25,819 bases of DNA from SVQP01 sp045606685 (lineage in GTDB: Bacteria; Bacillota; Clostridia; Oscillospirales; CAG-272), in contig JAZUSJ010000253.1 in the NCBI GenBank assembly GCA_045606685.1, positions 1 to 25,819 of the forward strand, read 5' to 3'. The notes under the pieces were generated by a model. It made no database searches, had not been told where the DNA came from, and was given only the letters and a program-made list of their open reading frames with translations. The position numbers and the translations under genes are program-made. How positions within the stretch are numbered: the first letter of the stretch is position 1; the number at the start of each line of letters is the position of its first letter. Shown piece after piece: positions 7,901 to 13,974 of this stretch.

Positions 7901-10549
7901 CTTGGTCACAAATATGGCGACTGGTACGTAGTAACCGCGCCCACTTGGACAACCAACGGCCAAAACCGCCGTGACTGTGATCGCTGCGATGCATACGAAA
8001 CCGAAGTTGTCAAGGCGACGGGACACAAATATGAGTCTGTCGTGACCGAGCCGACCTGCACCGAAAAGGGCTTTACCACCTATACTTGCCATTGTGGCGA
8101 CACTTACGTTGACAATTATGTTGATGCCCTCGGCCACAAGTATGGCAACTGGTACGTAATAACTTCGCCCACTTGTACAACCGATGGCCAAAACCGTCGT
8201 GATTGTGATCGCTGCGATGCATATGAAACCGAGGTCGTGAAGGCGACCGGACACAAATATGAGTCCGTTGTGACCGCTCCGACTTGCACCGAACAGGGCT
8301 TTACCACCTATACTTGTCATTGTGGCGACAGCTACGTCAGCGACTATATTGCCGCTCTTGGTCACAAATATGGTAACTGGTACGTAGTAATTGCTCCGAC
8401 TTGCACGGCTGATGGTGAGAATCGTCGTGATTGTGATCGCTGCGATGCATATGAAACCGAGGTTGTCAAGGCAACGGGACACAAATATGAGGCCGTAGTA
8501 ACTGCTCCGACTTGCACCGAACAGGGTTTTACCACCTATACTTGCCATTGTGGCGATTCTTACGTTGACAATTATGTTGACGCGCTCGGCCACAAGTATG
8601 GCAACTGGTACGTAGTCACCTCGCCCACTTGCACAGCCGATGGCCAAAACCGCCGCGATTGTGATCGTTGTGATGTATACGAAACCGAAGTTGTCAAGGC
8701 GACGGGACACAAGTATGAGTCTGTCGTGACCGCTCCAACTTGCACCGACAAGGGCTTTACGACTTATACTTGCCATTGTGGCGACTCTTACGTTGACAAT
8801 TATGTTGATGCTCTTGGCCACAAGTTTGGTAACTGGTACGTAGTAACCGCGCCCACTTGCACAACCGATGGCCAAAACCGCCGTGATTGTGATCGCTGCG
8901 ATGTGTACGAAACCGAAGTTGTAGTCGCAACAGGACACAAATATGAGGCCGTAGTAACTGCACCGACCTGCACCGACAAGGGCTTTACCACTTATATTTG
9001 TCATTGTGGCGACAGCTACGTCAGCGACTATATTGCCGCTCTTGGTCACAAATATGGCAACTGGTACGTAGTCACCGCGCCGACTTGTACAGCTGATGGC
9101 CAAAATCGTCGTGACTGTGATCGCTGCGATGCATACGAAACCGAGGTCATAAAGGCAACAGGCCACAAATATGAGTCCGTTGTGATTGCACCCACATGTA
9201 CGGAGCAGGGATACACCACTTACACTTGTAAGAAGTGTGGCGACAGCTACGTCAGCGACTACGTTGACGCACTTGGTCATGAAATCGGTGATTGGTACAC
9301 CGTCACCGAGCCGACATGTACCGAAATGGGCTTGGAAAGACATGATTGCTCACGCTGCGACTATTCTGAGGATAGGTCGATTCCCGCAGCAGGCCACAAG
9401 CCGAGTGATTGGATCATTGACAAAGAACCTGATTACGGTACGGACGGCAGCAAGCATAAGGAATGCACGGTTTGCGGTATCATTCTTGAAACCGCAGTGA
9501 TTCCTGCGCTGTTCCATGAGTATGAAGCTGTTGTGACTGCACCCACATGCACGGAGCAGGGATACACGACGTATACGTGTGCAAAGTGCGGAAATAGTTA
9601 TGTAGATGATTTTGTCACCCCTCTCGGCCATACATACGGTGAGTGGTACGTTGAGACTGCGCCCACTTGCACAACCGATGGCCAAAACCGCCGTGACTGT
9701 GATCGTTGTGATGCATATGAAACCGAAATCGTAGAAGCAATCGGACACACTGCAGCAGATGCTGTGGAAGAAAACCGCGTTGAGCCGACCTGTACTACAA
9801 AGGGCAGCTACGACATGGTGACCTATTGCGCAGCTTGCAAGGCCGAGCTGGGCAGAGAGCATTATGAAATGGACGCTCTTGGTCATGCATACGGTGAATG
9901 GTACGTAGTGACCGCGCCCACTTGTACAACCGATGGTGAGAATCGTCGTGATTGTGATCGTTGTGATGTGTACGAAACCGAGGTCGTAAAGGCAACGGGA
10001 CACAAATATGAGTCCGTAGTAACTGCACCGACTTGCACCGAACAGGGCTTTACCACCTATACTTGTCATTGTGGCGACAGCTATGTCAGCGATTACGTTG
10101 ATGCGCTCGGCCACGTGCCGGGTGAATGGGTCGTAGAGGCTGAGCCGCAGATTGGCGTTGCCGGCAGCAGGTATTTGCCGTGCAGCGTTTGCGGTGAAAA
10201 GCTGCAGACCGAGACCATCGATCCGCTGCCTGAACCCGGTACCGAGACGGAAACGGAAACCGAGACGGAAACGGAAACCGAGACGGAAACCGAAACCGAA
10301 ACGGAAACCGAGACGGAAACCGAAACGGAGACAGAGACCGAAACAGAGACCGAAACAGAGACCGAAACGGAACCCGAGACGGAAACTGAAACGGAACCCG
10401 AGACAGAAACGGAATCTGATACCCAAGCCGAGACCGATCCTGTTATTGATGAGAAGGGCTGCAAGAGTCAAATGACGTTCGTTGCGGCATTCTGCAATGT
10501 CCTGTTACTTGCGATTGCTGTTGTCTTTGGCAGAAAGAAAACCAAATAA
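1946..10549 (+). CDS. Giant modular secreted surface protein with SGNH esterase domain
   Basis: 2867 residues. A Shine-Dalgarno site (ATAGGAG, 1934-1940) precedes ATGATG; the second ATG (1949) has the better spacing. Order of parts: signal peptide 1-31; GLUG-like beta-helix block about 33-545 (repeated GGIxGxNxGxVxNC); Big_2 Ig-like domain about 557-641; second GLUG block about 644-1180; four to five Cys/His modules about 1209-1372; SGNH/GDSL hydrolase about 1380-1600; an about 110-residue probable beta-sandwich; about 27 Cys/His modules about 1713-2748; Thr-Glu tract about 2766-2826; hydrophobic segment 2843-2861 ending in RKKTK. The SGNH catalytic set looks intact: S1390 in GDS, N1457 in GTND, D1571 and H1574 in DGLHP. 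It should therefore be an active esterase or deacetylase held outside the cell. There is no LPxTG motif; the sequence before the membrane segment is DEKGCKSQ. Substrate is unknown; host mucin, plant glycan or self polysaccharide are all possible. Confidence 0.85.
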   Translation: MMKNIQRISVAVIVAVMLIVTLANLSAGAASSYSGGSGTSYDPYLIATPEDLINVRNNTGKYFKQICDISMEGYSLSPVSSFSGTYDGGGYAIRDVSMKVYSGAAGLFGINYGTIKNVNLENCAIMCYGGSSDGFCGGIAGRNYQNGKILNCSVSGTLEGTSVFVDAVTFVGGVVGLNQGLVENCCNAAAVTCKTSNYALDVYAGGIVGNNNTTSVIKNCMNEGKVQALNSRNCLAGGITAINYGTVTGVKNTAEIYAESTVVYDGYRSDAYAAGAVAYNINTVSYAQNSGFIHAHSTADNAEAGGIVAYSGDGVNDPGPFIVEKSINTGDVTASSTAGESRAGGIAATSYMNSDVRYCCNMGNISATENKQYNLAIAGGLVGSLMYATMIECCNHGDVTVSATQYDAIVCGLSNTTEAVIKNCYNTGNVYVNSAIIRYSNGRGAMMFIDSDTTCINCYNTGDISKKYSGNECNGLYGTSGGTDRNVLENCFTTVNQRTASQYLISDAQTKQQATFTGYDFSKVWGIDPEINEGRPYLRNVPGEDDHGWFVHPSELIAVNGIKLSETTIRPQLGQTVKLEATVLPLNAKNRNVRWESTNTNVATVDQNGHVTVVGFGSATIRAITEDGGFIGNCSVYRYASYPSFSGGSGTASDPYLISTAQDVANMHYKPTAHYRLINNISLAGVDVVPIGTEKNPFSGSFYGLGYCISDLTLQADDRTYLALFGYSTGNIYDLYIKNFTVDNQSTQGSVYSAALVAYAKSGTVQNCHAIATVSANAYKDETNAYAGGLVAAAGTPTIKNCSVSGEVYAKAHDIYINAYVGGVCGFGSATVQNSQNYATVRGEGSASCDVFAGGIVGYAGSLVTDCYNAGYVEGTNSCGSYVGGITGENHGNVTYCTNDGEIYASTAYKDYNDNVRSYVGGISGSNFGTVRYGYNNGSIHSYSTAAHAYAGGVVGYCQAKSYVYYSKNTGDVKAGSKGGESRAGGIASTCYTDGMIKYCCNEGDVSIYDNPYYWGGYAGGVVAVLQYCTMSECCNHGTVTIDSTAYEPFGNGIAAFSDSLLNNCYSDGTVHSSFARHESYNNGRVCGIGTGNDTPITNCYFAGKLSSDYYYTEKHNLIHTNGQGGNTTTGCYSFSYSIDPETGERVYESAATTQSSYQYYDFSSIWAIDPAINGGRPYLRHVPKDSNANWYSGIKTQPAFPEGHVAGDWIVESYVSCTEDGYRYLPCVDCGQILKEEITAAYGHEMDGWYTSVYPTCTEDGEEYMECWLCGYIETQPIPAYGHDMSGWYEGVGATCTKDGIEYNECWICGLVESRPIPAYGHDYELIVTPPTCTEQGYTTYYCLNCGDEYEDDYKDATGHDYKDGTCTVCGREDPNEFVGKTAVFVGDSITAGVGTDQIYYEYLKQSLELGVITPMGVGGSCISAASDYGQKNQPLIGRYQNIPSADLIMIFMGTNDYGHETPLGSMEDDEDGTFYGALNVIVPALIEQHPASKIVFVTPLHRYGFGTSQILGTKFTYDHIPNGVGATLGDYVQAIKAVCEKYDLSVIDLYTECTLDPTDANVRAQYMPDGLHPNAAGHAVIAEIMASHIRTYTAPNAPENQSELIFGNKFASNSQHNRASSRVNLYLKAGTVITLTDPATFQWACAMTSGEYSTDNLGYFPDSQWTDKATAIVPADGWVGFTFKYRDETQAFDLSRPLSDYISIQEPHSHSYIIVVTPPTCTTEGYTTHTCTICGDSYVDTYVDALGHKYGNWYVVTAPTCTADGQNRRDCDRCDAYETEVVKATGHKYEAVVTAPTCTDKGFTTYTCHCGDSYVDNYVDALGHKYGNWYVVTAPTCTINGQNRRDCDRCDAYETEVIKVTGHTAADAVEENRVEPTCTTKGSYDMVTYCATCRAELGREHHEIDALGHKYGNWYVVTAPTCTADGQNRRDCARCDAYETEVVDATGHKYESVVTAPTCTEQGYTTYTCKKCGDSYVSDYIAALGHKYGDWYVVTAPTWTTNGQNRRDCDRCDAYETEVVKATGHKYESVVTEPTCTEKGFTTYTCHCGDTYVDNYVDALGHKYGNWYVITSPTCTTDGQNRRDCDRCDAYETEVVKATGHKYESVVTAPTCTEQGFTTYTCHCGDSYVSDYIAALGHKYGNWYVVIAPTCTADGENRRDCDRCDAYETEVVKATGHKYEAVVTAPTCTEQGFTTYTCHCGDSYVDNYVDALGHKYGNWYVVTSPTCTADGQNRRDCDRCDVYETEVVKATGHKYESVVTAPTCTDKGFTTYTCHCGDSYVDNYVDALGHKFGNWYVVTAPTCTTDGQNRRDCDRCDVYETEVVVATGHKYEAVVTAPTCTDKGFTTYICHCGDSYVSDYIAALGHKYGNWYVVTAPTCTADGQNRRDCDRCDAYETEVIKATGHKYESVVIAPTCTEQGYTTYTCKKCGDSYVSDYVDALGHEIGDWYTVTEPTCTEMGLERHDCSRCDYSEDRSIPAAGHKPSDWIIDKEPDYGTDGSKHKECTVCGIILETAVIPALFHEYEAVVTAPTCTEQGYTTYTCAKCGNSYVDDFVTPLGHTYGEWYVETAPTCTTDGQNRRDCDRCDAYETEIVEAIGHTAADAVEENRVEPTCTTKGSYDMVTYCAACKAELGREHYEMDALGHAYGEWYVVTAPTCTTDGENRRDCDRCDVYETEVVKATGHKYESVVTAPTCTEQGFTTYTCHCGDSYVSDYVDALGHVPGEWVVEAEPQIGVAGSRYLPCSVCGEKLQTETIDPLPEPGTETETETETETETETETETETETETETETETETETETETETETEPETETETEPETETESDTQAETDPVIDEKGCKSQMTFVAAFCNVLLLAIAVVFGRKKTK
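5571..6062 (+). repeat. First Cys/His module block in the giant protein
   Basis: Four full modules and one partial module of about 38-40 residues each. The pattern is W-x(n)-CT-x-DG-x(5)-C-x2-C-G ending in (A/Y)GH. They lie directly before the SGNH domain. Three Cys and one His per module suggest a small zinc-bound or disulfide-linked rod, which is an inference. These copies differ more from each other than those of the second array. Confidence 0.75.
7084..10210 (+). repeat. Long tandem array of Cys/His modules (minisatellite-like coding repeat)
   Basis: By eye there are about 27 modules of 37-46 residues, most alternating between two types. Type A contains GNWYVVTAPTCT and RRDCDRCDAYETE. 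Type B contains VVTAPTCT and TTYTC..CGDSYV. An A+B pair is 76-77 residues, about 228-231 bp. Copies are nearly identical at DNA level, so the array is recently amplified and probably varies in length between strains. Two copies of a third type, with TAADAVEENRVEPTCT, occur near 7545-7672 and 9748-9885. Short-read assembly may miscount the units. Confidence 0.9.
10241..10425 (+). repeat. Thr-Glu coding hexanucleotide repeat
   Basis: About 30 Thr-Glu dipeptides in a row, with a few Pro-Glu interruptions. They are encoded by degenerate 6-nt units (ACCGAG, ACGGAA, ACAGAG). It forms an acidic, extended stalk just before the C-terminal membrane anchor. Gain or loss of whole units keeps frame, so slippage would change stalk length rather than switch the gene off. 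Confidence 0.9.
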
Positions 10550-10594
10550 AACAAGAAACTGCCGTTGATGAGGTGTGACTCTTCAATGGGCGGT

Positions 10595-10653
10595 CAAAAA
10601 AGGCCGAGCCAAGGTTTGACACTCAAAAAGAGTATCTCACCAAGACTCGGCCT
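10595..10653 (-). terminator. Intrinsic terminator for the SanA-like gene
   Basis: On the minus strand AGGCCGAG (10653-10646) pairs with CTCGGCCT (10608-10601), followed by a T-run (10600-10595). The loop is about 37 nt and includes a small ACTC/GAGT hairpin (10621-10633). It lies directly after the stop of the minus-strand gene. It may also slow + strand transcription leaving the giant surface gene, but no T-run follows on that side. Confidence 0.7.
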
Positions 10654-10661
10654 CCTTGTAT

Positions 10662-11345
10662 TTACGTATCGTTTGTGACGTCACCGCTGCCGCCAAGATC
10701 AATGGGCTCGCCCAGATAGGTCGGCTCGGGCTTGAACAGTGCATAGGCCACGTCCTTCAGACGGGCAAGCACCTCGCGCACGTCACGCTTGGTTTGTCCC
10801 GCGTAGCTGCGCAGATCGGCACTCACACCGTACGCCTCGATCCCCAGCGCTTGCGCGACGTACAGGGCGCGGTACAGGTGATATTCTTGCGTGACGATCA
10901 CGATCTTTTCAGCTCCGAAGATCTCCTTTGCGCGATAGATCGACTCATAAGTGGAAAATCCTGCGTGATCCATGAACACGTCCTCGGAAGGGACGCCTTC
11001 CTCGATCGCGCGTGATTTCATGGTGTTGACCTCGTCGTAATCCTTTTGTCCGTGGTCGCCGCTCATGAGCAGCTTGGGGGCTGTGCCGTTTTGATAGAGC
11101 GCAATGCCTTGCAGCAGCCTGTCCTCCAGCATATCGCTGGGTGTGCCGTCCGATTTGACAAGGCACCCAAGCACCAGGATGCAATCCACGTCTTGCAGCG
11201 TGGCTGCTTGCTCGGGAGAGAGAATCTGCGGAGCGGTCGATGCCTTGACCGAGGCGTTGACAGCCAATGCCGCAGCACCGCCAAGGATCGCAGCGCACAG
11301 GCAGCATGATACGATGATCAGCAGAATTTTGATCGGTTTTTTCAC
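10662..11345 (-). CDS. SanA/YdcF-like (DUF218, ElyC/SanA) membrane protein
   Basis: 227 residues starting with GTG; a strong site (AGGGGG, near 11351-11357) lies 7-8 nt upstream. Residues about 6-30 form one N-terminal membrane segment, and the rest should face outside. Family motifs are clear: DCILVLGC (54-61), SGDHG (95-99) followed by YDEVNTM, DHAGFSTYES (126-135) and IVTQEYHLYRA (150-160). In E. coli, SanA and ElyC affect envelope integrity and peptidoglycan or lipid-carrier homeostasis, and the biochemical activity of the family is still poorly defined. The gene stands alone between a giant surface protein and a divergent sigma-factor gene. A link to envelope upkeep is plausible from the family only. 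Confidence 0.85.
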   Translation of the reverse strand: MKKPIKILLIIVSCCLCAAILGGAAALAVNASVKASTAPQILSPEQAATLQDVDCILVLGCLVKSDGTPSDMLEDRLLQGIALYQNGTAPKLLMSGDHGQKDYDEVNTMKSRAIEEGVPSEDVFMDHAGFSTYESIYRAKEIFGAEKIVIVTQEYHLYRALYVAQALGIEAYGVSADLRSYAGQTKRDVREVLARLKDVAYALFKPEPTYLGEPIDLGGSGDVTNDT

Positions 11346-11366
11346 AAGATCACCCCCTATGCCCGT

Positions 11367-11395
11367 ATTTTAGCAGATGGGAAACAGAAATTCAA
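11367..11395 (-). promoter_or_regulatory. Promoter of the SanA-like gene
   Basis: On the minus strand TTGAAT (11395-11390) and TAAAAT (11372-11367) are separated by 17 nt, giving four of six and five of six consensus matches. The -10 lies about 22 nt before the GTG start. It is back to back with the sigma-factor gene promoter at 11437-11465. Confidence 0.65.
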
Positions 11396-11436
11396 GCGAA
11401 TATTGTGAATAATTCTGTGTGAAATTGATCGGATGA

Positions 11437-11465
11437 TTGACATGGAATTTCAAATGCGTTATAAT
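11437..11465 (+). promoter_or_regulatory. Perfect sigma-A promoter of the sigma-factor gene
   Basis: TTGACA at 11437-11442 and TATAAT at 11460-11465 are separated by 17 nt. The start codon is about 62 nt beyond the -10. A housekeeping promoter means this alternative sigma need not depend on itself for expression. Confidence 0.88.
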
Positions 11466-11527
11466 GAAAAATCAGTTGTCCCCAAATCGGGCAAATCCAC
11501 ACTATATGGGTGAAGGGAGGCGAGAGA

Positions 11528-13138
11528 ATGCAGAGCATGAAGGAGCGATTGATGACCAATTTTTGCGAGAACTATATGGAAAAGGTGTTTTATTACTGTC
11601 TGAGAAAGACAGGGAATGAGAACAGCGCGCAGGATCTGACACAGGACATTGCACTGCAGGTGATGTCGGCGTTACATACAGGAACTGTTCCCGAGCATTT
11701 TTCCGCATGGGTTTGGAAAATTGTCAAAAACCGTTATGCTGCATGGGCGGACACAAAGCGCAGAGAGCGAGAGTCGGTGACCGGTGCCGATATTTCCAAT
11801 TGCGAGATCGAGGATGAGAGCGAAGGCTTGCTTGCGCAAACCATCAAAGCCGAGCAGCTTGCGCTTTTGCGCAGAGAGCTTGCGTTTATCAAAAGCGAGT
11901 ATCGCAATATTGTTGTGGCGTACTACATGCAAAATAAGAGCATCAAGGACATCGCTCTTGCGAATTCTCTTTCGTGCGAGGCCGTCAAAAAGCGGCTGCA
12001 GCGCGCCCGAAAAATATTAAAGGAAGGTATGGATATGGCAAGAGAATTTGGAGTCAGAAGCTACAGGCCCGAGAAAATCGCGTATTCGTTCAACGTTTCC
12101 AAGCCCGGAATGAACAATCAGCCCTACAGTATCAACTGGTATGCCCACAGAATGTATCAGAACATCGCATTGGAGGCTTACGCCAACCCCAGCACGGCAG
12201 AGGCGCTGGCATTGGAGCTTGGCGTGGCGCTGCCTTATATGGAGGACGAGCTGGAGTATCTTGTCCGCGAGACCTTTTTGATCAAGCAGGACGGCAAATA
12301 TCAGACCGCTTTTCCCATCATCAGCGCAGCGACGCAGCTCAAGGTACACGCCGCGCAGCTGAGTGCCGCGCCCGAGATTACCAAGGCACTCATTGACTTT
12401 ACCGAGTGCCTGAACGGCGCCCTGACCAAGCAGGGATATGCATATTACGGCAATTATACCGACTATGAAAGCGCGAAATGGTCGCTTTTGATGCTGGCAT
12501 ACGATTCGTTAATGCATCATGCAGCTCGTGTATATCCCAATTTTACAGAGCGCCCCGAGGGCGGCTTTTGGGACATGATCGGCTATGAATTATGCCGTGA
12601 AGCAAGCGAGCCTTGCTTTGTGGGCAATCATGGCAGCGGATACGGTTTTCAGCAGTTCCGCTATGAGTTTGACGGCATCTGCGATCAAACGCCCCCTTAT
12701 CTGAGCGAGGAGCAGGCAAGCGTGCTGCGCGGATACGCTGTAGGCGAGATTCCTTCAAATTCAGAGCAGCTCGCGGCACAGCTGGCAGAGTACGGCTATT
12801 TGCGCAAAGAGAACGGTGCATACGTACCCACCATTCTGGTGCTTGATTGGGAGGAGATCAAAAAGCAAGTCAAGGCATTGGATCGCAAAACGCTTGAAAC
12901 GCTTGAGGAGCTTGCCGAGGCGGCGCGCATCAAGCTCAAGGATCTGTATGACAAGATCTATGAGCTCGTCAAGGCCGATCTGCCTGCAGTGTTCGCGGAT
13001 AACGCGCATCAGATCAATACCGCTGTGGAATCCGGATATTTTGCGCGTGGCTACGTCATGCAGCAGGCGCTGCAAATGGACTATCTGCAGCCTGCGGACA
13101 AGGTCAGCAAGACCATTGGTGCGCATTTGTATCTCTGA
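11528..13138 (+). CDS. ECF-like sigma-70 factor with long C-terminal extension
   Basis: 536 residues from the ATG at 11528, chosen because GGGAGG (11515-11520) lies 7 nt upstream; an in-frame ATG at 11510 overlaps that site. Residues about 8-80 match sigma region 2 (NENSAQDLTQDIALQV, then the WVWKIVKNRYAAWADTKRR stretch). Residues about 112-168 match region 4 with a helix-turn-helix (SIKDIALANSLSCEAVKKRL). Typical ECF sigmas are 160-200 residues and would end here. The remaining 365 residues contain a winged-helix-like stretch (about 220-262) and later a helical, charged region. No anti-sigma or membrane partner gene is adjacent, so the extension may itself sense or restrain activity. It is monocistronic with its own terminator. 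The sigma part is certain; the function of the extension is not known to me. Confidence 0.85.
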   Translation: MQSMKERLMTNFCENYMEKVFYYCLRKTGNENSAQDLTQDIALQVMSALHTGTVPEHFSAWVWKIVKNRYAAWADTKRRERESVTGADISNCEIEDESEGLLAQTIKAEQLALLRRELAFIKSEYRNIVVAYYMQNKSIKDIALANSLSCEAVKKRLQRARKILKEGMDMAREFGVRSYRPEKIAYSFNVSKPGMNNQPYSINWYAHRMYQNIALEAYANPSTAEALALELGVALPYMEDELEYLVRETFLIKQDGKYQTAFPIISAATQLKVHAAQLSAAPEITKALIDFTECLNGALTKQGYAYYGNYTDYESAKWSLLMLAYDSLMHHAARVYPNFTERPEGGFWDMIGYELCREASEPCFVGNHGSGYGFQQFRYEFDGICDQTPPYLSEEQASVLRGYAVGEIPSNSEQLAAQLAEYGYLRKENGAYVPTILVLDWEEIKKQVKALDRKTLETLEELAEAARIKLKDLYDKIYELVKADLPAVFADNAHQINTAVESGYFARGYVMQQALQMDYLQPADKVSKTIGAHLYL

Positions 13139-13145
13139 TATCTTT

Positions 13146-13172
13146 CCGGGAGCTTTGGCTCCCGGTTTTTTT
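13146..13172 (+). terminator. Intrinsic terminator after the sigma-factor gene
   Basis: CCGGGAGC (13146-13153) pairs perfectly with GCTCCCGG (13158-13165) over a TTTG loop, followed by seven T. It starts 7 nt after the stop codon and separates the sigma gene from the polysaccharide operon. Confidence 0.95.
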
Positions 13173-13256
13173 GCAGGATCGGCATAAAAAATGTGACCTT
13201 CTTTGAAATTCACCTGCAAAATTCGCCTGTTGATGGGGAATTGTCGAAATATGCTA

Positions 13257-13285
13257 TTGACAACCAATTTCCGTTATGATATAAT
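13257..13285 (+). promoter_or_regulatory. Perfect sigma-A promoter of the polysaccharide operon
   Basis: TTGACA at 13257-13262 and TATAAT at 13280-13285 are separated by 17 nt. The leader to the GTG start at 13357 is about 65 nt and A/T rich, with no clear riboswitch or attenuator. No other promoter or terminator is obvious among the ten genes that follow, so this is likely the main promoter of the operon. Confidence 0.9.
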
Positions 13286-13356
13286 ACGTTTCGTGAGATA
13301 AATGCATCTATTGGATTTGTAAATCTGATATGTGCTTTATGAAAAGGAGGGGTTTT

Positions 13357-13974
13357 GTGTACAGATCTGTCAAGAGAATATTGGATATCATATTCTCCCT
13401 TGTCGGACTTGTCTGCCTTAGCCCTCTTTTTTTATTTTTAGCACTTCTGATCCGCATAGATTCGCCCGGCCCTGCGATTTTCAAGCAGACAAGACTGGGA
13501 CTTGACGGTAAGGAGTTTACCATGCACAAATTCCGCACCATGTGTGACAATGCGGAAATGCAGGGGAGCGGTGTTTACTCCATGAAGGGGGATCCGCGCG
13601 TTACGCGCATGGGTAGACTCTTGCGCATTGGCTTTGACGAGCTGCCGCAGCTTTGGGATATTTTGCGCGGCAAGATGTCATTTGTCGGGCCTCGTCCGCC
13701 GCTGACGTATCATCCTTGGCCGTTGGATGCTTACACACCCGCACAGTCCGTGATGTTTTCCGTGCGTCCGGGCATTACCGGTTGGGCGCAGGTGCATGGC
13801 AGAAAGACGGTGGAATGGAATCGCCGTATTGAAATGAACGTGTGGTATGTTGAGCATATGTCACTGTGGCTGGATATCAAGATCCTTTTTTTGACGGTGA
13901 TCAGCGTTTTGAAAAATGAGGATAACCACAATACTGCATACACCGTGGCAGAGGCTGGTGAGGTGGAGAGATGA
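13357..13974 (+). CDS. Undecaprenyl-phosphate sugar phosphotransferase (monotopic PGT)
   Basis: 205 residues. I take the GTG at 13357 because AGGAGG (13345-13350) sits 6 nt upstream; the in-frame ATG at 13330 precedes that site. The protein is the small PglC/WcaJ-C-terminal type of bacterial sugar transferase. It has an N-terminal re-entrant hydrophobic helix (about 8-32), then KFRTMCDNA (58-66), the catalytic Asp-Glu pair D94-E95 in FDELPQLWDILRG, SFVGPRP (108-114) and PGITGWAQVHGR. Such enzymes move a phospho-sugar from a UDP-sugar to undecaprenyl phosphate at the inner face of the membrane, beginning the repeat unit. Being first in the operon fits that role. The sugar (often an N-acetylated hexosamine or galactose) cannot be told. 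Its stop overlaps the next start as ATGA. Confidence 0.92.
   Translation: MYRSVKRILDIIFSLVGLVCLSPLFLFLALLIRIDSPGPAIFKQTRLGLDGKEFTMHKFRTMCDNAEMQGSGVYSMKGDPRVTRMGRLLRIGFDELPQLWDILRGKMSFVGPRPPLTYHPWPLDAYTPAQSVMFSVRPGITGWAQVHGRKTVEWNRRIEMNVWYVEHMSLWLDIKILFLTVISVLKNEDNHNTAYTVAEAGEVER

Noticed and set aside
3890..9343. Two very long minus-strand open frames (1061 and 755 codons) opposite the giant surface gene
   Set aside because: They mirror the repeats of the coding strand, have no ribosome site or recognisable domains, and follow from codon bias with few stop codons in that frame.
7084..10210. CRISPR array
   Set aside because: Units are 110-230 bp, contiguous and in frame, with no short repeats separated by unique spacers and no cas genes.
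9350..10471. 373-codon minus-strand frame with Gly-Phe/Arg-Phe repeats
   Set aside because: The repeats are the antisense reading of the Thr-Glu hexanucleotide tract.
10472..10549. LPxTG sortase signal at the end of the giant protein
   Set aside because: A hydrophobic helix and basic tail are present but no LPxTG-like pentapeptide precedes them; DEKGCKSQ stands there instead.
10555..10600. Terminator on the + strand directly after the giant surface gene
   Set aside because: An imperfect ACTGCC.TTG/CAA.GGGCGGT pairing is followed by A residues, not T, so it does not fit a + strand intrinsic terminator.
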